Positions 7,254 through 14,718 of a DNA stretch of 17,635 nt are shown here, one piece after another. The notes beneath the pieces are model-generated. The model was not told the origin of the DNA and did not search any database. It saw only the letters and a list, made by a program, of their open reading frames with translations. The translations under genes were made by a program, and so were the position numbers. The stretch lies in the NCBI GenBank assembly GCA_934130595.1, contig CAKOYF010000023.1:1-17635 (forward strand), written 5' to 3'. Positions within the stretch are counted from its first letter, which is position 1. Each line of letters opens with the position of its first letter. Origin of the DNA: an uncultured Clostridia bacterium (lineage in GTDB: Bacteria; Bacillota; Clostridia; TANB77; CAG-465).

Positions 7254-7467
7254 AATAAGGAAGGTGATATAATGAAAAGAGGAGTTTTGTAAATTTGGGC
7301 TTGAAAATTTACGTTATTCATAATTATGTAAAAAATAAAAAAACAATTCCTATACAAAAATAATAAAATGAACGAAAAAAAGAAAACAAATAATATAAAT
7401 AGTTTTTTCATATATAAACTTGATTTTTTTTAGAAGGCGAGTCCCGTTGACTTGCCTTCATTTTTTT
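7254..7467 (+). ncRNA. Candidate short transcript (small RNA or small-protein mRNA)
   Basis: The span lies between the candidate promoter at 7205-7247 and a strong terminator at 7433-7467, with no long ORF. A good ribosome-binding site (AAGGTGAT) precedes ATG 7272, which gives only MKRGVL before TAA at 7290-7292. A second frame is open over the same stretch from 7268 to a TAA near 7360, about 30 codons (it includes FVNLGLKIYVIHNYV), so a one-base indel would join it to that ATG. A third tiny ORF (MNEKKKTNNI, 7368-7433) lacks a ribosome-binding site. The transcript could be a leader controlling the 7545 gene, a small RNA or a decayed small gene. The start at 7254 is estimated from the -10 box. 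The rest of the 7078-7544 gap shows nothing I recognise. Confidence 0.3.
7433..7467 (+). terminator. Strong GC-rich intrinsic terminator with no gene upstream
   Basis: GAAGGCGAGTC (7433-7443) pairs with GACTTGCCTTC (7449-7459), with one G-T pair and loop CCGTT. Seven Ts follow at 7461-7467. It is the most GC-rich hairpin in the window, and no clear protein gene lies just before it. Confidence 0.88.
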
Positions 7468-7496
7468 ATAAAATGAGATGATGAAGTTTTAAAATC

Positions 7497-7525
7497 TTGA
7501 CTAAAAATTAAAATTATGCTACCAT
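7497..7525 (+). promoter_or_regulatory. Possible promoter for the FUSC-type gene
   Basis: TTGACT (7497-7502), a 17-base spacer and TACCAT (7520-7525), with an extended -10 TG at 7517-7518. Against it, the predicted transcript would begin almost at the ribosome-binding site (GAGGT, 7532-7536). Confidence 0.35.
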
Positions 7526-7544
7526 TTTTTTGAGGTAATGAAAT

Positions 7545-8066
7545 ATGAAAAAATTAAATGTTGAACATTCAGTTTTACCAGGACTAAGAATTATAAAGAC
7601 AATTGTTGCCTTGGTAGTAGTAATGTTAATAAGTATATGTACAGAGGAAGTTCTTCCTCCTTATGATATGGCGGTAATTGCAATACTTGCAATGCAAGAC
7701 GATGTAGCACAAAGTTTTAAAGAGGTAAAAAATAGAATAGGTTCTACTATAATAGGTGGAATTATAGGAACAATAGCGATGGTTATTGGATATATAACTA
7801 ATGAAAATGTGTTAAAGCTTTTGATGGTACCTTTAGGAATATTTTTAATATTATATTTTTGTAGTAAATTAATTAATAGAAAAGAATTTATTCTTATAGC
7901 ATGTTATGTATTTTTATCAATAACATTAGAAGAAGCTCCAGAACTAAGTTGGATTTATCCAATAAAAATTATGGTTACAACTATTGTTGCTAGTACAGTA
8001 GCTATGGTAGTTAATTTATATGACCCAAGAAAAAGAAGAAAAATCAATATATACAACGAAAAATAA
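7545..8066 (+). CDS. Compact FUSC/aromatic acid exporter (ArAE)-type membrane protein
   Basis: This 173-aa integral membrane protein has hydrophobic segments at about 13-33, 40-50, 66-86, 89-110, 114-128 and 138-158. The pattern PGLRIIKT, then a Pro-rich turn (LPPYDMAVIAILAMQ), then SFKEVKNRIGSTIIGGIIGT is characteristic of the N-terminal membrane half of FUSC/DUF939 (YqjA-like) proteins, a group that includes aromatic acid and efflux transporters. The usual cytoplasmic C-terminal domain is absent; the protein ends soon after a basic DPRKRRK stop-transfer sequence. It may work as an oligomer. The substrate is unknown. ATG at 7545 follows GAGGT. It appears to be a single-gene unit between the terminator at 7433-7467 and the hairpin at 8093-8124. 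Confidence 0.8.
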   Translation: MKKLNVEHSVLPGLRIIKTIVALVVVMLISICTEEVLPPYDMAVIAILAMQDDVAQSFKEVKNRIGSTIIGGIIGTIAMVIGYITNENVLKLLMVPLGIFLILYFCSKLINRKEFILIACYVFLSITLEEAPELSWIYPIKIMVTTIVASTVAMVVNLYDPRKRRKINIYNEK

Positions 8067-8092
8067 TATATGAACTAAAATGTCTTAAATTT

Positions 8093-8124
8093 GAACTACT
8101 TGAAATATAGTAGTTCTTATTTTA
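8093..8124 (+). terminator. Probable intrinsic terminator after the FUSC-type gene
   Basis: GAACTACT (8093-8100) pairs with AGTAGTTC (8109-8116), followed by an interrupted T-rich tract (TTATTTTAT). Confidence 0.65.
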
Positions 8125-8150
8125 TACAAATTTTATATTTTGTATAAAAT
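8119..8150. promoter_or_regulatory. 12-bp inverted repeat upstream of the oleate hydratase gene
   Basis: ATTTTATACAAA (8119-8130) and TTTGTATAAAAT (8139-8150) are perfect inverted copies separated by 8 bases. Size and symmetry suit a dimeric repressor such as a TetR protein, and a TetR gene lies just downstream of ohyA. The element sits about 86 bases upstream of the likely -35 box, far for simple repression. It could instead be part of the termination region of the previous gene. No second copy precedes tetR. Confidence 0.4.
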
Positions 8151-8235
8151 AAATACATTTCTTAAATAATATATAAAGAGTACTCCAAAATAAGGTATTT
8201 ATATTATTTTTTATACATATCAAAAAAAGTGATTA

Positions 8236-8264
8236 TTGTAAATAAAAAAGAAAGGAAATATAAT
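8236..8264 (+). promoter_or_regulatory. Probable promoter of ohyA
   Basis: TTGTAA (8236-8241), a 17-base spacer and TATAAT (8259-8264). The predicted leader is about 25 bases and contains AAGGAGG (8281-8287). Confidence 0.65.
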
Positions 8265-8295
8265 GTAGTAAAAGTTATATAAGGAGGTATGAAAT

Positions 8296-10086
8296 ATGTA
8301 TTATGGAGCAGGAACTTATGAGGCGTTTGCACGTCCAGAAAAACCAGAAGGAGTAGATAAAAAATCTGCATATATAGTTGGTACAGGATTAGCTGGACTT
8401 TCAGCAGCATTTTATTTACTAAGAGATGGTCAAATGAAAGGGGAACACATTCATCTACTTGAAAAATTAGATTTAGCAGGTGGTTCATGTGATGGTAGAA
8501 AAGACATAACAAAAGGATTTTATATGCGTGGTGGTCGTGAAATGGATAACCATTTTGAATGTATGTGGGATATGTTTAGAAGTGTTCCATCTATTGAAAC
8601 ACCAAATGTATCAGTACTTGATGAATATTATTGGTTAAACAAACATGATCCAAACTATTCACTTTGTAGAGCAACAGTAAATTGTGGTGAAGATGCACAT
8701 ACAGATAAATTATTTAAACTAGACAGAAAATCTGCTATGGCACTATCTAAGCTTTTTATTACACCAGAAAAAGACTTAGAAAATAAAAAAATATCAGATG
8801 TTTTACCAGATACATTCTGGAAGACAAATTTTTGGCTATATTGGCAAACAATGTTTGCTTTTCAAAGATGGTCTTCAGCATTGGAGATGAAAAGATATTT
8901 ATGTAGATATGTACATCATATAGATGGATTACCAGATTTTTCTGCACTAAGATTTACAAAATATAATCAATATGAATCAATGATTTTACCACTTACTAAA
9001 TATTTAATGGATAATGGTGTAAAAATTGAATATGGAATAGATGTTAAAAATGTTGTCTTTGATATAAATGAAGATAAAAAAGTAGCAAAACAAATAGTAT
9101 ATGAAAGTAATGGAGAAGAAAAAACAATAGATTTAATTGAAGATGATTTAGTGTTCATTACAAATGGATGTTGTACAGATACTTCATGTTATGGAGATCA
9201 AGATAATGCACCAGATTTATCTGTAATTGAAAATGGAAAAGGTGAATCTTGGGATATGTGGAAGAATATAGCAGCTCAAGCACCAAATGGAGAGTTTGGA
9301 AATCCAGATAAATTCTGTTCAGATATAGATAAAACAAATTGGATGAGTGCTACAGTAGAAGTAAGTGATGAAAATATAATTAAACATATTATAGATATAT
9401 GTAAAAGAGATCCTCGTAGCGGTAAGGTAACAACTGGAGGCATTGTAACAGTAAAAGATAGTACAAAAAATTGGTATTTATCTTGGACAATTAATAGACA
9501 ACCACAGTTTAAATCACAAAATAAAAATGCTGTATTAGTTTGGGTATACGCACTAAATACAGACAAAGAAGGAAATTTTGTAAAAAAAGCTATTAGAGAA
9601 TGTACTGGTAAAGAAGTATGTCAAGAATGGTTATATCATATTGGAATAAATAAAGATGAGATTGAGCAATATTCTGAAAAATGTAATACAACAACTTGTT
9701 ATATGCCATATATTAATGCATTTTTCCAACCAAGAGAAGAAAAAGATAGACCTCTTGTTGTACCAAATGGAGCAGTTAATTTTGCATTTATAGGTCAATT
9801 TGCTGAAACACCAAGAGATACTATATTTACTACAGAATACTCTATTCGTACAGGAATGGAAGCTGCATATACTCTTTTAAATATTGATAGAGCAGTTCCA
9901 GAAGTTTGGGGTAGTAAGTATGATGTTAGAGAGCTACTAAGAGCTTGTTATTACGCTGTAGATAAAAAATCAGTTGAAGAATTACCACTTAGTTTTGTAG
10001 AAAAACAATTTGTAAAAGTAGTAGAGAAAAAGGTTAAAGATACAGATTTAGAAATTCTTTTAAAAGAAAGTGGATTGTTTAAATAA
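8296..10086 (+). CDS. ohyA: Oleate hydratase (FAD-dependent, myosin-cross-reactive antigen family)
   Basis: OhyA adds water to the cis-9 double bond of unsaturated fatty acids such as oleate, giving 10-hydroxy fatty acids. In gut bacteria this can detoxify host unsaturated fatty acids. At 596 aa it is full length. The FAD-binding Rossmann motif GTGLAGLSAA lies at 29-38, followed by LLEKLDLAGGS. The family signature RGGREMDNHFECMWD (78-92) contains E82, and Y201 lies in MKRYLCRY; both match the catalytic Glu82 and Tyr201 described for Staphylococcus aureus OhyA. The C-terminal lipid-binding region ends AVDKKSVEELPL and a Lys-rich helix. ATG at 8296 follows AAGGAGG with 8-base spacing. A TetR-type gene begins 63 bases after the stop with no terminator between, so the two are probably co-transcribed and functionally linked. 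Confidence 0.97.
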   Translation: MYYGAGTYEAFARPEKPEGVDKKSAYIVGTGLAGLSAAFYLLRDGQMKGEHIHLLEKLDLAGGSCDGRKDITKGFYMRGGREMDNHFECMWDMFRSVPSIETPNVSVLDEYYWLNKHDPNYSLCRATVNCGEDAHTDKLFKLDRKSAMALSKLFITPEKDLENKKISDVLPDTFWKTNFWLYWQTMFAFQRWSSALEMKRYLCRYVHHIDGLPDFSALRFTKYNQYESMILPLTKYLMDNGVKIEYGIDVKNVVFDINEDKKVAKQIVYESNGEEKTIDLIEDDLVFITNGCCTDTSCYGDQDNAPDLSVIENGKGESWDMWKNIAAQAPNGEFGNPDKFCSDIDKTNWMSATVEVSDENIIKHIIDICKRDPRSGKVTTGGIVTVKDSTKNWYLSWTINRQPQFKSQNKNAVLVWVYALNTDKEGNFVKKAIRECTGKEVCQEWLYHIGINKDEIEQYSEKCNTTTCYMPYINAFFQPREEKDRPLVVPNGAVNFAFIGQFAETPRDTIFTTEYSIRTGMEAAYTLLNIDRAVPEVWGSKYDVRELLRACYYAVDKKSVEELPLSFVEKQFVKVVEKKVKDTDLEILLKESGLFK

Positions 10087-10149
10087 TAAAATAAAAAATA
10101 GGTATTTATTAAATATTATTTTAGATGTATAATGTAATAAGGTGATAAA

Positions 10150-10710
10150 ATGAGTAGTTTAACAACAAAAAAAGCTATTGCATATACATTTAAAGATCTT
10201 TTAAAAGAGAAGGCTTTTAACAAGATAACAATAAATGATATTGCAGAAAAATGTGATATAAACAGACAAACTTTCTACTACCATTTTCAAGATATTAGAG
10301 ATTTAGTAGAATGGATATGTATTGAAGATATAGATGAGCTTTTAAGCAAGAAAGATGAATATGAAACTTGGGAAGAAAAATTCTTACTAGTTTTTAGTGT
10401 AATGCAGGAAGAAAAAATCTTTGTGGAGAATATATATCATTCTGTTTCAGTAGAAGTATTAAGAAAGAATCTTGGAAGACTTGTATATCCAATAATATAT
10501 AATGAAATTGTTGAAAAGTCTAAAGGCAAAAATTTAAGAGAAGAAGATAAAAAATTTATAACTGATTTTTATAAATATGCTTTTGTGTCAATTGTTTTAG
10601 AATGGATAGATCAAGATATGCGTGAAGATCCAAATATTATAGTTTCAAAAGTTAGTAATCTTGTTACAGGAACAATAGATCATGCATGCTTATCTGTAAA
10701 CAATAATTAA
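10150..10710 (+). CDS. TetR-family transcriptional regulator (DhaS-like)
   Basis: This is a one-component DNA-binding regulator of 186 aa. The N-terminal helix-turn-helix covers about residues 8-50: FNKITINDIAEKCDINRQTFYYHF is the TetR pattern, with the recognition helix ending in FYYHF. The C-terminal ligand domain resembles the type found in DhaS-like regulators; this assignment is from memory. Because it directly follows ohyA, it probably senses a fatty acid or acyl-CoA and controls ohyA and itself. ATG at 10150 has AAGGTG five bases upstream. A possible own -10 (TATAAT, 10128-10133) lacks a good -35. The block AGGTATTTA...TATTATTTT occurs both upstream of this gene (10100-10122) and of ohyA (8193-8210), a possible shared control sequence. 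Confidence 0.9.
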   Translation: MSSLTTKKAIAYTFKDLLKEKAFNKITINDIAEKCDINRQTFYYHFQDIRDLVEWICIEDIDELLSKKDEYETWEEKFLLVFSVMQEEKIFVENIYHSVSVEVLRKNLGRLVYPIIYNEIVEKSKGKNLREEDKKFITDFYKYAFVSIVLEWIDQDMREDPNIIVSKVSNLVTGTIDHACLSVNNN

Positions 10711-10719
10711 TAATGTAAA

Positions 10720-10768
10720 AATAAGGAGTTTGAATATTAAATATATCAAGCTCCTTATTACTTTTTTT
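10720..10768 (+). terminator. Intrinsic terminator of the ohyA-tetR unit
   Basis: AATAAGGAGTTTGA pairs with TCAAGCTCCTTATT (10720-10759), with one G-T pair and one bulge nearer the loop. A run of seven Ts follows at 10762-10768. Its stem-loop resembles the ackA terminator. Confidence 0.88.
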
Positions 10769-10825
10769 ACGTTGTTATTTATATGAAAAAATAAGTTAAA
10801 AATGGCTGTATATCGGCATTTCACC

Positions 10826-10854
10826 TTGACAGAAACACTCATTTAAAGTATAAT
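10826..10854 (+). promoter_or_regulatory. Consensus promoter of the gatCAB operon
   Basis: TTGACA (10826-10831), exactly 17 bases, then TATAAT (10849-10854): perfect sigma-A consensus in both boxes. This fits constitutive, strong expression of a translation enzyme. I see no T-box or riboswitch in the short leader. Confidence 0.95.
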
Positions 10855-10882
10855 AATCAATATATGTAAAGGGGGCTTTTAA

Positions 10883-11170
10883 ATGAGTGTATCAAAAGAA
10901 GATGTAAAACATATTGCAAATTTATCTAAATTAAACCTAACAGAGGAAGAATTAGAAAAATATACTACAGAATTATCTGATATAGTAAATTTTGCAAACG
11001 AACTTTCAAATATTGACGTAGATGGTGTTCAACCAACTAACCATATATTAGACATTAAAAATGTCTTTAGAAAAGATGAAGTGCAACCTTCATATGATAG
11101 AGAAGAAATACTTAAGAATGCACCAAGTAAAGATGCAGGATGTGTAAGTGTTCCAAAAGTTGTAGAATAG
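10883..11170 (+). CDS. gatC: Asp-tRNA(Asn)/Glu-tRNA(Gln) amidotransferase subunit C
   Basis: GatC is the small subunit (95 aa, normal length) that wraps around GatA and stabilises its contact with GatB. The family pattern is clear: VSKEDVKHIANLSKLNLTEE at the N-terminus, then the helix ELSDIVNFANELSNIDVDGVQPTNH, then the extended segment with FRKDEVQPS and the C-terminal DAGCVSVPKVVE. ATG at 10883 follows AAAGGGGG. It is the first gene of a compact gatC-gatA-gatB operon; gatA starts 12 bases after its stop. Confidence 0.97.
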   Translation: MSVSKEDVKHIANLSKLNLTEEELEKYTTELSDIVNFANELSNIDVDGVQPTNHILDIKNVFRKDEVQPSYDREEILKNAPSKDAGCVSVPKVVE

Positions 11171-11182
11171 GGGGAAAAACGA

Positions 11183-12655
11183 ATGGATTTATACAGTTTA
11201 ACTTTAACTGAAGTAGCTAACAAGATAAGAAATAAAGAAGTTACAATAAAAGAAGTTCTAGATGATATTTATTCTAGAATAGATGATGTAGAGCCTAAAG
11301 TTGAAGCATATATTACTTTAACAAGAGATATGGCATATGAAAGAGCTGAAAAACTACAACAAAGATTAGATAACGGAGAAGATATTGGAGTACTTGGTGG
11401 TGTTCCAATAGCTATAAAAGATAATATTTGTACAAATGGTGTTAAAACAACATGTGCTTCAAGAATGCTTGAAAACTTTACACCAATATATGATGCTACA
11501 GTAATCAAAAAATTAGAAGAAGCTGGAGCAATAATTATTGGTAAAACAAATATGGATGAATTTGCTATGGGGTCTTCAACTGAGACATCATACATGAAAA
11601 AAACAAAGAATCCTTGGGATTTAACTAGAGTTCCAGGTGGTTCATCTGGCGGAAGTGCTGCAGCAGTTTCTGCACAAATGGCTTACGCTGCATTAGGTTC
11701 AGATACAGGTGGATCAATTAGACAACCTGCTTCATACTGTTCAGTAGTAGGACTTAAACCAACATATGGTTTAATTTCAAGATTTGGACTTATTGCTTTT
11801 GCTTCATCATTAGATCAAATTGGACCTTTTGCTAGAACTGTAAGTGATGCTGCATTAATGCTAAATGTTATAGCAGGGCATGATAAACTAGATACAACAT
11901 CAGCAGATCTTGAAAAACAAGATTATACAGAAGCTTTAGTAAATAATGTTGAAGGTAAAGTTATTGGAATTCCAACAGACTTTATTACAGAAGGAATAAA
12001 TCCTGATGTTAAAGAGGCATATGAAAAAGCTATTGAAACATTAAAAAATGCTGGAGCAAAAATTCAAGAAATAAAATTAGAATACGCTAAGTATTCACTA
12101 GCAACATATTATATAATTGCTACTGCTGAAGCTTCATCAAACTTAGGAAGATATGATGGAATAAGATACGGATATAGAGCAAAAGACTTCAATGATCTAG
12201 AAGAATTATATAGAAAATCTAGAACAGAAGGATTTGGAGCAGAAGTAAAAAGAAGAATAATGCTTGGTACATATGTATTATCTTCAGGATATTATGATGC
12301 ATATTACAAACGTGCTCAAAAAGTTAGAACTTTAATAATTGAAAATTTTAAGAAAGCTTTTGAATCATGTGATGTTATTATGATTCCAACAGCACCAAAT
12401 ACATCATTTAAATTTGGAGCACACAATGCTTCTCCACTTGAAATGTATTTGGAAGATATTTATACAGTACCAGTAAACATGGCTGGACTTCCAGGTGTAT
12501 CAATACCAGGTGGTTTTGATAAAAATGGAATGCCTATAGGAATTCAATTTATAGGTAAAGCATTTGATGAGAAAAACTTATTACAAGTTGCTTATACATT
12601 TGAGCAAAATACTACATATCATAATGAAATGCCAACAATAGAGGAGGGAAAATAA
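11183..12655 (+). CDS. gatA: Asp-tRNA(Asn)/Glu-tRNA(Gln) amidotransferase subunit A
   Basis: GatA is the glutaminase subunit: it releases ammonia from glutamine and passes it to GatB, which amidates mischarged Glu-tRNA(Gln) or Asp-tRNA(Asn). It belongs to the amidase signature family, and at 490 aa it has the standard length. The Ser-cisSer-Lys triad is intact at K79 (VPIAIKDN), S154 (PGGSSGGSAAAV) and S178 (GSDTGGSIRQP), the same positions as in the S. aureus enzyme. The ribosome-binding site (GGGGAAA) begins at the gatC stop codon. Ammonia transfer needs the complex with GatB and GatC. The gene ends 2 bases before gatB, so translation of the two is coupled. Confidence 0.98.
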   Translation: MDLYSLTLTEVANKIRNKEVTIKEVLDDIYSRIDDVEPKVEAYITLTRDMAYERAEKLQQRLDNGEDIGVLGGVPIAIKDNICTNGVKTTCASRMLENFTPIYDATVIKKLEEAGAIIIGKTNMDEFAMGSSTETSYMKKTKNPWDLTRVPGGSSGGSAAAVSAQMAYAALGSDTGGSIRQPASYCSVVGLKPTYGLISRFGLIAFASSLDQIGPFARTVSDAALMLNVIAGHDKLDTTSADLEKQDYTEALVNNVEGKVIGIPTDFITEGINPDVKEAYEKAIETLKNAGAKIQEIKLEYAKYSLATYYIIATAEASSNLGRYDGIRYGYRAKDFNDLEELYRKSRTEGFGAEVKRRIMLGTYVLSSGYYDAYYKRAQKVRTLIIENFKKAFESCDVIMIPTAPNTSFKFGAHNASPLEMYLEDIYTVPVNMAGLPGVSIPGGFDKNGMPIGIQFIGKAFDEKNLLQVAYTFEQNTTYHNEMPTIEEGK

Positions 12656-12657
12656 AA

Positions 12658-14091
12658 ATGAAAGAATATGAAGTTGTAATTGGACTTGAAGTTCACGCAG
12701 AACTTTCAACAAATACTAAGATATATTGTAACTGTTCAACAGCTTTTGGTGCAGATCCTAACACTCATTGTTGTCCAATATGTACAGGAATGCCAGGAAC
12801 TTTACCTGTACTTAATGAAAGAGTTGTAGAATACGCTGTAAAAGCAGGACTTGCTACAAATTGTGAAATATCAAGATTTTCAAAACAAGATAGAAAAAAT
12901 TACTTTTATCCAGATTTACCTAAAGCATATCAGGTATCACAATATGATTTACCACTATGTATAGGTGGACACTTAGATATAAATGTAAATGGAAATAAAA
13001 AGACAATTGGTATAACAAGAATTCATATAGAAGAAGATGCAGGAAAATTAATACATGATGCATATACTGGAGATACTCTAGTAGATATGAATAGATGTGC
13101 AGTACCACTTATAGAAATAGTTTCAGAACCAGATATTAGAAGTGCAGATGAAGCTGTAGCTTATATGCAAACATTAAAATCTATACTTGAATATCTAGAA
13201 GTTTGTGATTGTAAAATGCAAGAAGGCTCTTTAAGATGCGATGTTAACTTGTCTGTAAGACCAGTTGGACAAAAAGAATTTGGAACAAGAACTGAAACTA
13301 AAAACTTAAACTCATTTAAAGCAATACATAATTCAATAGAATTTGAAATTCAAAGACAAATAGAAGTATTAGAAAATGGTGGAAAAATATACCAGGAAAC
13401 AAGAAGATTTGATGATGCTAAAGGTGTTGGATATGCAATGCGTTCAAAAGAAGATGCTCAAGATTACAGATACTTCCCAGAACCAGATTTAGCACCAATA
13501 GTTTTAAGTGAAGAATATATTAATAATATAAAAGAAAACTTACCAGAAATGCCACATATTAAGAAAGAAAGATATATTAAAGAATTTGATCTTCCTGAAT
13601 ATGATGCTGAAATACTTACTTCATCAAAGAAAACAGCTTCTTTCTTTGAAAAAGCAAATGCAATCTGCAATAATCCAAAAGCTGTATCAAACTGGATTAT
13701 GGGAGATTTTGCTAGAATGTTAAATGAAAAAGAAATTGAAATTGATGAATCTAAAGTTACAGAAGAAAACTTAGCTTCATTAATTATGCTAATAGATAAA
13801 GGAACAATTTCATCTAAAATAGCAAAACAAATATTTGAAGAAATGTTTAAAACAGGAGAAGATGCTAAAGCAATTGTTGAAAAACGTGGTCTTGTTCAGA
13901 TATCTGATGAAGGCGCTATAAAAGAAATCTGTCAAAGAGTTGTAGATGCAAATCCACAATCTATAATAGATTACAAAGCTGGAAAAGATAGAGCAATAGG
14001 ATTCTTAGTAGGACAAATAATGAAGGAAACAAAAGGAAAAGCAAATCCTCAAATTGTTAACAAATTATTACTTGAAATAATAAATAAATAG
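12658..14091 (+). CDS. gatB: Asp-tRNA(Asn)/Glu-tRNA(Gln) amidotransferase subunit B
   Basis: GatB binds the misacylated tRNA, activates the aminoacyl carboxylate with ATP and amidates it with ammonia from GatA. At 477 aa it is full length. Visible features are the start EVVIGLEVHAEL, a zinc site formed by C24-x-C26 (YCNCS) and CPIC (C39, C42), KQDRKNYFYPDLPKAYQ, and TETKNLNSF. The catalytic domain is followed by a helical linker and a C-terminal YqeY-like tRNA-binding tail that includes GKANPQIVNKLL. Its ribosome-binding site (GAGGAGGGA) lies inside the end of gatA. The gene's 3' end contains a promoter for the next gene. Whether the organism uses the enzyme for Gln-tRNA, Asn-tRNA or both cannot be told from this window. 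Confidence 0.98.
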   Translation: MKEYEVVIGLEVHAELSTNTKIYCNCSTAFGADPNTHCCPICTGMPGTLPVLNERVVEYAVKAGLATNCEISRFSKQDRKNYFYPDLPKAYQVSQYDLPLCIGGHLDINVNGNKKTIGITRIHIEEDAGKLIHDAYTGDTLVDMNRCAVPLIEIVSEPDIRSADEAVAYMQTLKSILEYLEVCDCKMQEGSLRCDVNLSVRPVGQKEFGTRTETKNLNSFKAIHNSIEFEIQRQIEVLENGGKIYQETRRFDDAKGVGYAMRSKEDAQDYRYFPEPDLAPIVLSEEYINNIKENLPEMPHIKKERYIKEFDLPEYDAEILTSSKKTASFFEKANAICNNPKAVSNWIMGDFARMLNEKEIEIDESKVTEENLASLIMLIDKGTISSKIAKQIFEEMFKTGEDAKAIVEKRGLVQISDEGAIKEICQRVVDANPQSIIDYKAGKDRAIGFLVGQIMKETKGKANPQIVNKLLLEIINK

Positions 14092-14099
14092 TGTATAAT
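14072..14099 (+). promoter_or_regulatory. Promoter inside the end of gatB
   Basis: TTGAAA (14072-14077), a 16-base spacer and TATAAT (14094-14099). It overlaps the gatB stop codon region and would give the next gene its own transcript in addition to read-through from the gat operon, since no terminator lies between. Confidence 0.65.
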
Positions 14100-14131
14100 A
14101 TTAATATAGATATATTAAGGAGTTGATTGTG

Positions 14132-14626
14132 ATGAAAAAGACAAATATTATACTTGGTGTAGTTTTAGCTGTGTTTGTTATATGTGCAGTTACAGTTTTA
14201 GTAGTAGCTGTAGTAAATAGCAATAAGGAAAAAGAAACTGTACCGGTTAATGTGGATTTTACAGCACTTTCATCAAACATTGAAGAAACAACAGATATAG
14301 ATAGCACAAAAATGCAAGAAATTACAGTTGAAGAATTACAGTCAGATTTTGACATAGATCCTCAATGGGTAAAACAAGTTATAGGAGTTAAACCTTATGT
14401 TAATGTTTCATCTAGTATGTATGTTATAGTTGAAGCAACAGATGGAAACGTAGGAAATGTACTATCTGCTTTTGAAAAATACGGTGAAAAATATGATGAA
14501 ATGTGGAAAGATTATTTAACAGAAGAATATGAACTTGTTAAAAACAGAAAGATTGGTCAAAAAGGAAACTATGTATATTTTGTTGTAAGTAATTACGCTA
14601 AAAATATAGTAGATTTAATAAAATAA
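14132..14626 (+). CDS. Membrane-anchored DUF4358-like protein, 164 aa
   Basis: The protein starts with two lysines and one strong hydrophobic helix (about 5-28), without a lipobox cysteine in the usual place, so it is probably anchored by an uncleaved signal with the rest outside. The exported part matches my memory of the DUF4358 family: EELQSDFDIDPQWVKQVIG, then a segment VSSSMYVIVEATDGN, a helical stretch ending in Tyr-rich EYELVKNRKIG, and a final KGNYVYFVVS strand. The function of this family is unknown. The frame extends upstream to a TTG at 14123, but AAGGAG (14117-14122) abuts that codon, so ATG 14132 with 9-base spacing is the start. It follows gatB by 40 bases but has its own likely promoter and a terminator. 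Confidence 0.75.
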   Translation: MKKTNIILGVVLAVFVICAVTVLVVAVVNSNKEKETVPVNVDFTALSSNIEETTDIDSTKMQEITVEELQSDFDIDPQWVKQVIGVKPYVNVSSSMYVIVEATDGNVGNVLSAFEKYGEKYDEMWKDYLTEEYELVKNRKIGQKGNYVYFVVSNYAKNIVDLIK

Positions 14627-14655
14627 TCTAATGTATAAAAATATAAGAAAATGGA

Positions 14656-14689
14656 GAATCTAATTAGTAATAATTAGGTTCTTTTTTTT
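14656..14689 (+). terminator. Intrinsic terminator
   Basis: An 11-bp stem (GAATCTAATTA 14656-14666 with TAATTAGGTTC 14671-14681), a GTAA loop and eight Ts at 14682-14689. Confidence 0.92.
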
Positions 14690-14718
14690 AGAAAAATTTA
14701 AAAAATTAAAAATAAAAT

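Noticed and set aside
10855..10882. T-box or riboswitch control of gatCAB
   Set aside because: The leader between a consensus promoter and the gatC start is too short for either element and has no terminator hairpin.
14123..14125. TTG start for the DUF4358-like protein
   Set aside because: It directly abuts AAGGAG; ATG 14132 has normal spacing and begins a typical MKK membrane signal.
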